NCBI GenBank assembly: GCA_947573015.1
Contig: CANPDS010000001.1
Coordinates: 1 to 35,412 of the forward strand
Origin: an uncultured Muribaculum sp.
Lineage (GTDB): Bacteria > Bacteroidota > Bacteroidia > Bacteroidales > Muribaculaceae
Length of the DNA stretch: 35,412 nt
Direction: 5' to 3'
Made by a program: the position numbers and the translations under genes. Under the pieces are notes generated by a model. The model saw only the letters and a program-made list of their open reading frames with translations, did not search any database and had not been told where the DNA came from. Below, in pieces: positions 22,454-32,203 of this stretch. Positions within the stretch are counted from its first letter, which is position 1. Every line of letters starts with the position of its first letter.

Positions 22454-25400
22454 TCATAAAGATGGAGTAAACGATTGGCCTGATGCCAGAGTCTCCACCA
22501 TGTTGCGGAGCAAGCGTGCGGCAATCGGATCTGTATCGGCTTTCTGTGTAGCCATCGTAGAGACAATCGCCGAACCCTTTCCTTCGTTAATACCTACCAT
22601 GGTAAATCCGCGAAGTGCATTGATACGGTCAAGGCGAGCCTGCGAACCTCCGCCGTCGATATAAGCGTGAATCTTGATCTGACCGGCAAGCTCAGTAAGA
22701 GCAGGGTTACGAACTACCTGCATGGTAGTGTTGCAAGCCGTGGGTATCTCCCTAAGGTTATTGTTGAAATAACGGAGTTCCAATGGTTCGATACCATCAA
22801 ATACACGGCTGTCGTTGCGTTCCATGAAAGTGATATCGCCCTCAGTCGGAACTTCCCAACTCAGGATATGCTCTGGGAATACGGCCTTGGCCACCTCATT
22901 GCTATTAAGGAAAAGCAGATGTCCACCACGTTCTTCATAGTCGCGCAATGCCTTTGCATCAGCTTCAGAAACAGTATGTATATCGCTGATGATTGCTACG
23001 GTAGGTTTAGCGGCAATCATCTGTGCAACAGATGTATAATTATCAGTATCAATACCCAGAGCCTTTAATGATGCGGCTTGGGCATCAAGCATGGCAAATG
23101 TAGTCTTAGCATTTCCAACCGGCTCACCCTTAGCCCAATCACGGGTAGTAAGCAGCAGTTCGTATTCATTTTCCGATACCGGCAAGCCATCCTCAGTAAG
23201 CTTGAGGTAAAGTTTGGCCTTAACCTTGTCGGCAGGAAGATTCTCGGGAATAACAATGCCGGGGTTGACCCACTGACGTCCATAGTGAGGAACGCTGTCG
23301 AGCGCCATATCGCCCTTGCGCATCACATTGCCACGGTCATCACGCAACTCCCACCGCAACAGTGTAGGACGCAACGTGCGGCCTTCCTCAAGATCGTTCA
23401 CCACACAGATGCGGGTCGCCAACGGCTCACCGGCATACTGATGACGTCCCCACAGCTCGGCACTTACCAACACCGGCTGAAGCGCACGCGCAAGAGCATA
23501 ATAGGTAGGCCATGGTTCGATACGATCTGCATCATATACCTGCTTGAACCATGTGAGCAGAGCGAAATGCATGATACCCGATGCCTTGTCGTTGCTACGG
23601 CGGAGTGCCTCAGCAAGCTCACCGGTAATGAATGACTGCGCCCATAAGAAGTTGGCAGGATCAGCATAGTCATAGCAGTCATAGCCGATCAGTGACTCAG
23701 GATTCTGGTGTATGATCTGATATGAATGGGTAGGATGACCGGTCTCATTGTTGGGATATCCGGTTGACATTTCCTGACTGATCAACGGACGGTCGGCCAT
23801 CTTGAACCGTTCCTGGAACTCACCGTTGAAGAAACGGAACAGTGAATAATCGTACCAATTGTAATATGCATGCATATCGTCAATATCACCATCGTCGATA
23901 GTCGCCATGAAGTCCTTTCCATACTTGGCATCCTTGCCCTTAGCCTGATAGTTCGAGTCAAAGCAGATAGGACGAGTAGGATCAACGCTACGCATATCTT
24001 TCACCACATCAGAAATGTAGCGATACTTCTCCTTCGCACGTTCAAGATCTTCGTCATTATCATAGAACTTCATCTCGTTGTTCACTGTCCAGAAGAGCAG
24101 CGATGGATGATTACGATACTTCTTAAGAAGGCTCAGGAACTCAGCTCGCCACATTGCAAGCACCTGCTGATCGGGCAGAGGTGTGGAGTGTATAAACAGC
24201 CACGGCCATGTGCCCTCGAAGCTTATGCCTATACCATTGCGGTCAGCGGCATCCATCCAAAGTTCATTCCACGGAGTTGTATGTGTGCGGGTCACGTCGA
24301 TGTGACCACGCTTCATATGCTGCATGAATGTGTCGGCAAGACGTTTATCGTTAGGTGCGAGGGCAAACGGTATATGATTACCACCACGCAGCCAGTACTT
24401 ATGCCCGTTGAGATAGAACAAGCCGTCGCGCACCTCGAATGTGCGGAATCCTGATGTTTCGGTAAATCGGTCAAGTTCACGACCCTTCTTATCAGTAAGG
24501 GAGAACGTGAAATCGTATAGATTTGGATGCTGTGGCGACCATAGTAGAGGCTTGAGGCCATCTACAGCAAATGTCAATGTGCGGGTCTCTCCTGGATTAA
24601 GGGTCACTTTCTCCGATGCACCATTGTAAAGTTCACTACCGGTACTGCAATCGGCAATCAACGTATGCGGTGTGACAGTCTGTTTCGCACCCGACTGATT
24701 GCTGATGGTCAGCTCGAATGTGGCGCCACTGAGAGTAGGTTTGATATATACGTCATTGACCTTTACGGGATCAGTGACAGTAAGTTTCACAGGTTGCCAT
24801 ATACCGGCAGGATCATCGCCATAAAATCCGTGAGGTATCTCCTTGATTACATCTTTTCCGGCGTCGACCTTGGCATCTTCCTGCTCGCTCTCGCGCACAG
24901 ATGAATAGAAGAAATCGATCGATGGAGAGTTGCCTTCACCAGTCTTACCGATAACCTTAAGAGCGATAAGGTTACGTCCAGGATGCAACAATCCGGTGGC
25001 ATCTATATTGATCTGCCCGTACATGCCGAGATGCGAAGTAGCCTTCTTACCGTTAATATAGATCTCGGCAGCACGCGACACGGCGTCGAACGTAAGTTCG
25101 AGATGCTTACCCTGTATGTCCTCCGGAAGGTTGACCCACTGGCGATACCATGCGTCGCGAGTGCGCTTATAGTCGAATGTGTAACCCTCACAACGTGCGG
25201 TCTCCTGCATATAGTACGGATCCGATACACCCTTAGGCATATGTCCACGCGGCGTACCCATAGTCTCGCCATGGAGCCATATGCGGATCGGATTCCAGAA
25301 ATCCGGTACGTTCATCACATGCCAGTCAGCATCGTCCTTTGCCGGGTCAGCAGCTACAGCAGCATCGATATTTGTATATCCTGGCATGAAAAGCCAATTG

Positions 25401-26158
25401 CCGTCAAGGCTAAGCTCCGTGCGCGGGCCGCTTAGTGAATTGAGTTTCTTATCAGAATAAGCAGCACGCTGCGAACGGCGCATACTCTCTTTCTGTGCAG
25501 GAGTGAGAGGATTGTTCCACTCCGTATCAGCCACACCGTCGAGCGCACCGGGAGCCAGTGGAGTTATAACCAGATCATCGAACTCCGTTGTTATCCAGCT
25601 ACCACCAAGAGTCACACCTCCATTTGGCGCCAGACGGGCATTTGGATCGGTAACATCTATATAAGGATTTTTCTCGCCATTAAGGAACACACGTATACGG
25701 TTGCCTACCACTTCAATACGCACATCCACCCAATCGCCCGGTTTAGGCTGGAATCCAAGCTTGCGCACGGCAGTAAGTTCATCATTACCTTTGTAGCCCA
25801 TACGCATAAGCATGACATTATTCTGTATACCTCCTTTTATACCGAGGATATATCTGTCGAAGCGGTTTGCCGCACGGAATCCGCACCATATCTGTACCTG
25901 CTCTTCACTTTTAGGAGCACGGGCACGGAATGTCACAGAATAATCCCTTAAGGTAGAATCGCCAAACTGAGCATAATTCCCTTTTGAGAGAAGCACTCCA
26001 TTTTTACTGATTCCAGTGGTACCACGGCCTACTGTGAGAAGTTTCTCATCCAGATTAGAGAAATCGTTACGATATACTGGAGCATCAGCTCCGTAGGCCC
26101 ATAGGGATGCTATGGCCATGGAGCTGACGCATAAAGTCTTTAAATATGACATTGACAT
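22454..26158 (-). CDS. secreted GH2 family glycosidase with N-terminal laminin-G-like domain
   Basis: A 1234-residue exported enzyme with signal peptide 1-24 (ending YGADA). Residues about 25-200 form a concanavalin-like sandwich (YAQFGDSTLRDYSVTFRARA, GGVTLGGSWITTEFDDLVIT). GH2 sugar-binding and immunoglobulin-like domains span about 245-570 (LDGNWLFMPGY, AWYRQWVNLPEDIQGKHLEL). The TIM barrel has LRGGNHIPFALAP, acid/base N694-E695 in WTVNNEMKFYD and nucleophile E796 in PLISQEMSTGYP. A C-terminal region (about 1060-1234) resembles a glutamine-amidotransferase-like fold (VAIISDIHTVSEADAKALRD). GH2 covers beta-galactosidase, beta-mannosidase and beta-glucuronidase; the substrate is not certain. 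It follows the fusion gene by 36 bp in the same operon. Confidence 0.9.
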   Translation of the reverse strand: MSMSYLKTLCVSSMAIASLWAYGADAPVYRNDFSNLDEKLLTVGRGTTGISKNGVLLSKGNYAQFGDSTLRDYSVTFRARAPKSEEQVQIWCGFRAANRFDRYILGIKGGIQNNVMLMRMGYKGNDELTAVRKLGFQPKPGDWVDVRIEVVGNRIRVFLNGEKNPYIDVTDPNARLAPNGGVTLGGSWITTEFDDLVITPLAPGALDGVADTEWNNPLTPAQKESMRRSQRAAYSDKKLNSLSGPRTELSLDGNWLFMPGYTNIDAAVAADPAKDDADWHVMNVPDFWNPIRIWLHGETMGTPRGHMPKGVSDPYYMQETARCEGYTFDYKRTRDAWYRQWVNLPEDIQGKHLELTFDAVSRAAEIYINGKKATSHLGMYGQINIDATGLLHPGRNLIALKVIGKTGEGNSPSIDFFYSSVRESEQEDAKVDAGKDVIKEIPHGFYGDDPAGIWQPVKLTVTDPVKVNDVYIKPTLSGATFELTISNQSGAKQTVTPHTLIADCSTGSELYNGASEKVTLNPGETRTLTFAVDGLKPLLWSPQHPNLYDFTFSLTDKKGRELDRFTETSGFRTFEVRDGLFYLNGHKYWLRGGNHIPFALAPNDKRLADTFMQHMKRGHIDVTRTHTTPWNELWMDAADRNGIGISFEGTWPWLFIHSTPLPDQQVLAMWRAEFLSLLKKYRNHPSLLFWTVNNEMKFYDNDEDLERAKEKYRYISDVVKDMRSVDPTRPICFDSNYQAKGKDAKYGKDFMATIDDGDIDDMHAYYNWYDYSLFRFFNGEFQERFKMADRPLISQEMSTGYPNNETGHPTHSYQIIHQNPESLIGYDCYDYADPANFLWAQSFITGELAEALRRSNDKASGIMHFALLTWFKQVYDADRIEPWPTYYALARALQPVLVSAELWGRHQYAGEPLATRICVVNDLEEGRTLRPTLLRWELRDDRGNVMRKGDMALDSVPHYGRQWVNPGIVIPENLPADKVKAKLYLKLTEDGLPVSENEYELLLTTRDWAKGEPVGNAKTTFAMLDAQAASLKALGIDTDNYTSVAQMIAAKPTVAIISDIHTVSEADAKALRDYEERGGHLLFLNSNEVAKAVFPEHILSWEVPTEGDITFMERNDSRVFDGIEPLELRYFNNNLREIPTACNTTMQVVRNPALTELAGQIKIHAYIDGGGSQARLDRINALRGFTMVGINEGKGSAIVSTMATQKADTDPIAARLLRNMVETLASGQSFTPSL

Positions 26159-26194
26159 ATCTGTATGAAATATAATGACTGAAAGTCAAAGAGA

Positions 26195-29100
26195 TTACTT
26201 GGCCTCGGGATTGACATACGAGGCACGCACCTGGGGGAGGTAGTCGGCTCGGTTGTCGCAGAAGAAGTGTCCCTGAAGTTTGTCATCAGGAGTATTCTCA
26301 GGCACGCTTACTTCAAGACAGTTCCAACCCTGAAGAAGAGGAAGCTCACGGAAGTCGGCACGGTTACGATCCTTGCTTGCAAGAGCAATCGATTTGCCGT
26401 TGAGCGAGAGTTCTGTATCGGGGGTGCCGGTACGGAGAGTCAGTTTAGGCATGTTGGGCTCAATGAGAAGATCGTCGAGCGGACGTGGGCTGTATACATA
26501 AAGAGTAAGAGTCTTCTTGCCATCCTTCTTTTCCATCTTCTTGGCAGCCTGACGCGGGAATTGTAATTTGCCGTCCTGGAAGAAGAATATCTCATCGGGA
26601 TTGAGCTCAAGAGCCTTGCAGGGCACACCGGCATTGGCGAGGATAGTACCCATAGTCTTGAAGCCCTTCTCGGTATTGGTGAATTCACCAAGAGTGCTGA
26701 GATAGATATTGCTGGGGCCATTCGAATATTTCACTACAACCGCACGAGGAGCAGTACATTCATTTTCAGAACGCAATAGAGCGGCAGTCTTGAGATTTTC
26801 GGCACGCTTGTTCCATGTGCGCCAATCTGTCTTGCAAGCCTCCAGAATCACTTCACCCTCCTCTACGAGAGGTCCGGTGAGAGTATATTGGGCTGCATCT
26901 CCCTGCTGCACCTCACAGAAGTAGAAGTCGGAAGGATTGAGGCCACGCATCCACGATGTCTCTGTGGGGATAAAAGATGAACGTTTAAGGGTGTTGACAG
27001 TGACAGGTAGGGGCAGAAGTCCATTGTAAGGATTGTGAGGCTGCACATTGGCTGGATTGATGCCCCATATGAGGAGATCGGCACCAGCCTGCATATCACG
27101 ACGGATCTGTGCCTCCAGCTCATCACTGAGTGAATATGTACCATCAAGTACATAAAGAGCATTGGCTGGAACAGTGACTTTGTCGGAGAATATCACTCCC
27201 TGAGCATCAAACTGCATACGGGCACGAGAGTCGGCAGGACCAACAAAGACTACCTGCTTGTATGATTCAGGACAACCCCAGCTGCCTTTCGACTCATATT
27301 GTTTCTTATCGACCTCCGCCCATTCGCTCCATGCCGGACCATCGGGAGCATTGGCAGCGCGCATAGCGTCGAACATAGGCCAAGCTCTGTAAAGAGGTAG
27401 CGACGGATCATATCCGGGGTTCAGAGTGGTACAGTAAGGACCCATACGTTCAGGCTGCACACCGGGCTGCCCTTCTACATATTCGCCAAAGAATATACCG
27501 TCAGTATCGATCGATGGAGCGGTGGTAAGATCTTTCTTGCCCAGAGGCAGGGGCTGCAATGCATACCATGCCATATTGAATACTGTAGAGTAGCTTGCGC
27601 CATTGTCTCGCTGATCTTTGATCAGATTGTAGCATTCGTTGGCAAGGCCTTCCATACGGCCCTGTGCTGATACATAAGCACGTTCACCATTATATTTCGA
27701 CACCTGTTCGGGAGTTCCATAGTATGCCATAGAGTGCTCACCGATACCCCATGGCTTACCGATGTTGATCCAATTGTGCATTGAATTGATATCACCGTAA
27801 TGACCTACGGTAACAGGCAGTATGCCATCGCCGTCATCCTCTCCGTCCGAGCTGATCCAAGGACGTGTCGGGTCAAGTTCGCGCACGATGTCGCGCCATT
27901 CACGCCATGCCACCATCTGCGGTTCGAGGAGATCAGGACGATTATATACATATAATATTACAGGCTTGTTCTCATTACTTACACTCCAACCGAACACGCT
28001 GGCATGATTGCGGTCGCGAAGTACGAAGCGGCGGAGATGATCCTTTGATGACTCCCAGAAAAGTGGCGAGTCGAGCTTAGGCCCACCGTCACTGGCCCAG
28101 TTGGCAGTCTCGTTGAGAATACATATACCCATCTCATCGGCCATATCGTGATAGAAGCGAGGATATACCATTGCGTGAGGACGAACAGCATTACCATTCA
28201 TATCCTTGATCGCCTTGAACCATGCATAGGCATAGCGGCGGGTCATCTGAGGAATGCCCATGAAATGCCATGAGTCGCCCTTGAGAGGATATACTTTCCC
28301 GTTGAGTAGCTGGGCAGTGCCGTCAAGAGTCCATTCGCGCCATCCGAAACGCTCGTACTTGCTGTCGATTTTCTTTCCACCTGCTTTTGCAGAAAGTATA
28401 AGTCCATAGAGATTGGGAGTCTCTGGTGTCCAATATTTCAATTGACCCTCCGTTACAGGAAGTGTGATAGTGGTTGTTGCGGTGTCGCCGGGAGCCACAG
28501 TAACTTTTACGGGCTTTACAGTCATTGCCAGACGGCCAAGATCCCAATTTGGCACCGGTGCAGAATTTATGTCGGTACCAGCGAGGTTGATCCACTCCTT
28601 GATATCACCTGAAAGTTCCACTGTCTGCTTCTTTGTGCCGGAGTTGGTAACTTTCACTACAAATTCAAGTTTGCCTTCACCAACAAGCGGCTTCACATAC
28701 ACATCTTCAATACGAGTGGTTGGAACAGCCTGAAGATATACATCCTGCCAGATACCATTCATATCATAGCCCCACATGGAACCACCGGGAACAATACGAC
28801 GACCGATAGTGCTGTTATCTTCAAAAAGTTTCTGGGAACGCACCCCTACAAGAACTTCTGCAACCTCTCCAGGCTTCACTACATCAGTTATGTCGGCACT
28901 GAACGGAAGGAAGAGGTCGAAATTCTCACCAACTTTCTTGCCGTTTACATATACTTCAGCCTCACCGGCCACAGCCTCAAACCAAAGACGGATATCATTG
29001 CCGGCCCAATCAGCAGGCACTGTGAACGACTTTTTCATCCATGCCATCTTCACATTCTCCCATTCCTTAGGATAGGAAGGATAGTTGCGATGGTCAGGGC

Positions 29101-30589
29101 CTTCGAGATTTCGATTTGAGAAATCGTTGATATTCCAAGGGGATGGTATTTTGATCTTGGTTGCACTCCATCCATCGGCAGTAGGCTGAGGAAGTTCAGG
29201 GGCCTTTCCTGCCCCCTGACGATAGTCGGCAGGAAGCTTCACTGGCTGAAAGTCCCAGTAGCCATTGAGGCATATTTCCTTGCGATAAGGCTTCTCAAGG
29301 CGGTTGGTCAGCCCCTCATATGGAGCAAACACACCGTTATATACAAGACGCTGTGTGGCAGGATTGCGCACAGGCATAGCAGTCGAAAGGGGCTTCTCCT
29401 TGTTAAGCATACTATTGGCCTGTCCGATCAGCCATAAGTAGTGGTCCGGCTCTATATTATCCTCAATAGCAACAAAACGGCTTTCACCTACGGGAACCTT
29501 TTTAGCGCATTTGAATACAGCCGTACCTTCGTCGATTTCATCGAACATAGCCACATAAAGCATCTCAGCACCTTGCTCGATAGCACCTGCAAGCTGTTTC
29601 CAGAAGAAATTGCCACCGTTTCTATCTATCTGAAGGCTCTTTGGACCCTTCATGTTCTTCCAAGAGAAACCTGGGAAGCAGAGAGGCGCATAATCGATCT
29701 TGGCATCCTTACACCATTTTATATCCTCGCCGATAAGTGACTTATAGAACGGATACGAACTTTCGTTGTACCGTCCAACAAACCAGGGCATGATAATATC
29801 GCACTTTTTGATAAGAGTGTGAAGCCCCTTGTCGGACTCAGTATCATACTTGAGTTCACGCCAATGGGTAGGCACACCAAGCATTACGCTGAAACCCTGT
29901 GCCTTCAAGCCGTCAACGATAGCATTTGCCTCCTTAAGTCCGTAACGGCGATGGTCATTGAATCCAACTCCCCACACCACGACAAGCGGACGTCCATTAT
30001 GCCAAAGATACGATGGGTTCTTTGCATGATCCTTAAGATTGAGCATAGGGGTAAGCTCACGTATGTCGTTAAGAAGTATTTTTTCATCACCGGCATTCAT
30101 GCCCGACAAGTCATACATCACGCAGAAAGCGCGTCCATACTTGTTGGCAGCTGTGCTTGCGTCATTCAGTAGTTTGGTAAAATGCTTCTTGCCTGAAGGA
30201 TTCTTGATTTCGGGAACGAAACGCTGCATGAACACACCATCAAGTCCATACTCCTTCATCCAACGGAAATGGGTATCTACCGTCGAAGCATCATATGATG
30301 AGAATGTTTTGGCCACAGTTCCATCGGCATACTTAAACTCCGTATCATACAATTTCTCATACTCCGAAGTTTCAGGCCAAAAGTCAACCGAACAGCTTCC
30401 TGGACGGAAACCGTTGCTGCCTTTGTAATGATACCATCCGCGGCCTTCACCATCGCCGGGAGCATTGAACCATCCTTGATAGCCCACCATCACCAACCCT
30501 TTGTAAGAGTCATATTGTTTCGGCGAAGGCTTGGCATATCCGGCCAAAGCCATCAAGAAAGCAAAGATAATTACTATTTGTTTTCTCAT
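26195..30589 (-). CDS. secreted two-enzyme fusion: GH99-like (GH71/99) plus GH2
   Basis: A 1464-residue protein with signal peptide 1-19 (ending LAGYA). Residues about 25-400 are a GH71/99-like TIM barrel: GLVMVGYQGWFNAPGDGEGR, FSSYDASTVDTHFRWMKEYG and PLVVVWGVGFNDHRRYGL. AMFDEIDEGTAVF places E351 and E354 in the same E-x-x-E-G-T arrangement as the catalytic pair of GH99 endo-alpha-mannosidases/mannanases. Residues about 435-1050 are a complete GH2 module with sugar-binding domain (LNGYWDFQPV), acid/base N872-E873 in GWSVSNENKP and probable nucleophile E951 in GIGEHSMAYYG. The remainder is beta-rich, including LELSL-type carbohydrate-binding-like strands. Both sites look intact, so the protein should make two different cuts in one glycan. 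First gene of the operon. Confidence 0.88.
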   Translation of the reverse strand: MRKQIVIIFAFLMALAGYAKPSPKQYDSYKGLVMVGYQGWFNAPGDGEGRGWYHYKGSNGFRPGSCSVDFWPETSEYEKLYDTEFKYADGTVAKTFSSYDASTVDTHFRWMKEYGLDGVFMQRFVPEIKNPSGKKHFTKLLNDASTAANKYGRAFCVMYDLSGMNAGDEKILLNDIRELTPMLNLKDHAKNPSYLWHNGRPLVVVWGVGFNDHRRYGLKEANAIVDGLKAQGFSVMLGVPTHWRELKYDTESDKGLHTLIKKCDIIMPWFVGRYNESSYPFYKSLIGEDIKWCKDAKIDYAPLCFPGFSWKNMKGPKSLQIDRNGGNFFWKQLAGAIEQGAEMLYVAMFDEIDEGTAVFKCAKKVPVGESRFVAIEDNIEPDHYLWLIGQANSMLNKEKPLSTAMPVRNPATQRLVYNGVFAPYEGLTNRLEKPYRKEICLNGYWDFQPVKLPADYRQGAGKAPELPQPTADGWSATKIKIPSPWNINDFSNRNLEGPDHRNYPSYPKEWENVKMAWMKKSFTVPADWAGNDIRLWFEAVAGEAEVYVNGKKVGENFDLFLPFSADITDVVKPGEVAEVLVGVRSQKLFEDNSTIGRRIVPGGSMWGYDMNGIWQDVYLQAVPTTRIEDVYVKPLVGEGKLEFVVKVTNSGTKKQTVELSGDIKEWINLAGTDINSAPVPNWDLGRLAMTVKPVKVTVAPGDTATTTITLPVTEGQLKYWTPETPNLYGLILSAKAGGKKIDSKYERFGWREWTLDGTAQLLNGKVYPLKGDSWHFMGIPQMTRRYAYAWFKAIKDMNGNAVRPHAMVYPRFYHDMADEMGICILNETANWASDGGPKLDSPLFWESSKDHLRRFVLRDRNHASVFGWSVSNENKPVILYVYNRPDLLEPQMVAWREWRDIVRELDPTRPWISSDGEDDGDGILPVTVGHYGDINSMHNWINIGKPWGIGEHSMAYYGTPEQVSKYNGERAYVSAQGRMEGLANECYNLIKDQRDNGASYSTVFNMAWYALQPLPLGKKDLTTAPSIDTDGIFFGEYVEGQPGVQPERMGPYCTTLNPGYDPSLPLYRAWPMFDAMRAANAPDGPAWSEWAEVDKKQYESKGSWGCPESYKQVVFVGPADSRARMQFDAQGVIFSDKVTVPANALYVLDGTYSLSDELEAQIRRDMQAGADLLIWGINPANVQPHNPYNGLLPLPVTVNTLKRSSFIPTETSWMRGLNPSDFYFCEVQQGDAAQYTLTGPLVEEGEVILEACKTDWRTWNKRAENLKTAALLRSENECTAPRAVVVKYSNGPSNIYLSTLGEFTNTEKGFKTMGTILANAGVPCKALELNPDEIFFFQDGKLQFPRQAAKKMEKKDGKKTLTLYVYSPRPLDDLLIEPNMPKLTLRTGTPDTELSLNGKSIALASKDRNRADFRELPLLQGWNCLEVSVPENTPDDKLQGHFFCDNRADYLPQVRASYVNPEAK

Positions 30590-30849
30590 ATTTTTTGGTT
30601 TATATGATGCCCGTCAGGGATTCTGAGGAGCATCTATCGTTTCGAATATTTTTTGATTGCACTGTGATGAAATCATTCAAAGCCCTTCGGATTCCACGGG
30701 GACTTATTGTGATTTTCAAATGCAAAATAAACAATGCCTGGTTAACTACTGAATATATCTCCCCTTAATTTTCGATTAAATTACACTTAACAACCAAGAA
30801 AAATCGCCCATACGGCCTCTGAGAGGCACAGAAGCGGCTTTACATGTTT
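30590..30849. other. intergenic region upstream of the glycosidase operon
   Basis: About 260 bases between the MFS gene and the GH99-like/GH2 gene, both on the minus strand. A small hairpin GCCTC-TGA-GAGGC (30815-30827) with T5 on the minus strand 12 nt further on is a weak terminator candidate for the transporter unit. ACATGTTT-TT-AAACATGT (30842-30859) is a palindrome over the transporter stop codon. No clean TTTG/TAnnTTTG promoter was found for the operon, which may need an activator. Confidence 0.4.
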
Positions 30850-31545
30850 TTAAACATGTTTCTTGCCGAAATTTTCCGGCACTTTTATCAAAGCCGTAAC
30901 GACAATCGTAACGACACAGCATCCCATCACCCACCAGAAAAAGCCGTCATATCCGAGACGTTCTTGTATCCATCCGGCACCCATTCCCGGTAGCATCATA
31001 CCCAAAGCCATGAAACCTGTACAAATGGCATAATGGGCAGTACGCAACTCACCCTCGCTATAATATATGAGGTAGAGCATGTAGGCGCTGAATCCAAATC
31101 CATAACCCAGCTGCTCTATACCTACACATGCGCATATGGTAATGAGCGACGTGGGCTGTGCCCATGCGAGATAACAGAATGTGATACATGTGAGGGATAT
31201 GCTCCATGCCATCGGCCATAGCCAACGCCGCAAACCTCCACGGGCTGTGACCAAACCTCCAAGTATACCTCCGGCCATAAGCCCGATGACTCCGACGGTG
31301 CCATATACCAAGCCAACTTCTCCGGTAGTGAGACCAAGTCCACCGGCATCACGGCCATCAATCAAAAAGGGATTGATAAGCTTCACAAGCTGCGCCTCCG
31401 GCAGCCTGTAGAGCAACATGAAGAGGATCCCGGTAAGCGCCTGTGGTTTCCTGAAGAAAGATGCAAACGTGCGGATAAATTCTCTCAAAACAGTGCGCCG
31501 GTTGACGCGTGGTGCGGGACGGTGGTTTTGTGGCGGTGTAAGCAC
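30850..31545 (-). pseudogene. C-terminal half of an AmpG/MurT-like MFS transporter
   Basis: A 231-codon frame in the same reading frame as the upstream half and separated from it only by TAA and three sense codons. It holds six membrane helices: KPQALTGILFMLLYRLPEAQ (helix 7 region), LVKLINPFLI, GLVYGTVGVIGLMAGGILGG, CVGIEQLGYGFGFSAYMLYL, ICTGFMALGMMLPGMGAGWI and FFWWVMGCCVVTIVVTALI. RLPEAQLVKLINPF and GFGFSAYM are typical of the AmpG-like muropeptide/MurNAc permease group in Bacteroidota. A GTG at 31545 could restart translation and make a separate half-protein. Otherwise this is the dead 3' part of a broken gene. Confidence 0.85.
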
Positions 31546-31554
31546 TACAAATTT

Positions 31555-32136
31555 TTAGACTGAAAAAAAAAACAAAAATAACGACATTACCCCCATCACA
31601 ACAGACCACGAAAAGGATATGCTCCCACCATTCTCTCCGATTACCCACGCAAGTGCGACGAGTCCACCTTGGGCAGCAATTGTGGCTATGCGATAAAATG
31701 TACTCCTTATCCCGACATAAAATGCCTGCTGATGCTGTGTGAGCGCAAGCATATAAAAACCATCCGCAGCTATGTCATGCGTGGCACTGACAAATGCCGT
31801 AAGCCAGAAGAACGCCAACGACAACTGAAAGAACCATGCGCCGGGCAATGTGAATGCCACACAGGCCAGACCTATGGCTATGAGCGCTTCAGTAATTACG
31901 ATCCACCAGCGTTTCGTGCGCCACATATCAACAAACGGACTCCATAGGGGCTTGATCACCCATGGCAGATATAGCCATGAAGTGTAGAAGGCGATTTCGG
32001 CATTTGAGATACCCATCACCTTGTACATCAACACCGAAAGCGTCATTACCGCCACATACGGAAGTGCCTCGGCAAAATAAAGGGTGCTCACCCATGCCCA
32101 TGGAGTAATGTCTGAAGAAGCGGATGGTCGATTCAT
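31555..32136 (-). pseudogene. N-terminal half of an AmpG/MurT-like MFS transporter, ended by an in-frame TAA
   Basis: A 193-residue frame with six predicted membrane helices: WVSTLYFAEALPYVAVMTLS, SWLYLPWVIKPLWSPFVDMW, WWIVITEALIAIGLACVAFT, LSLAFFWLTAFVSATHDIAA with DGFYMLAL, and the sixth helix SVVMGVMSLFLFFFSV. The motif TSWLYLPWVIKPLWSP and HDIAADGFY are strongly conserved in the AmpG-like group, which imports cell-wall sugars. The frame stops at TAA 31555-31557, exactly where a tyrosine in the loop after helix 6 would be expected, and continues in the same frame afterwards. A ten-T run (31563-31572, as A on the + strand) lies just before. Its gene follows the DUF4922-SpoIID gene by 67 bp. 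Confidence 0.87.
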
Positions 32137-32203
32137 TGCCTATGATTAAAAAATTGTCGCGATAGCCATAGATTTTAATAGATGAGAAAATCAAAGTCTC
32201 TCT

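Noticed and set aside
22667..24454. Plus-strand frames of 130-190 codons opposite the GH2 gene
   Set aside because: They are antisense shadows caused by codon composition of the GH2 gene; there is no promoter or family similarity.
30787..30835. Hairpin GCCTC-TGA-GAGGC as terminator of the transporter unit
   Set aside because: The stem is only 5 bp and the T-run is 12 nt away on the minus strand, so it is too weak to call.
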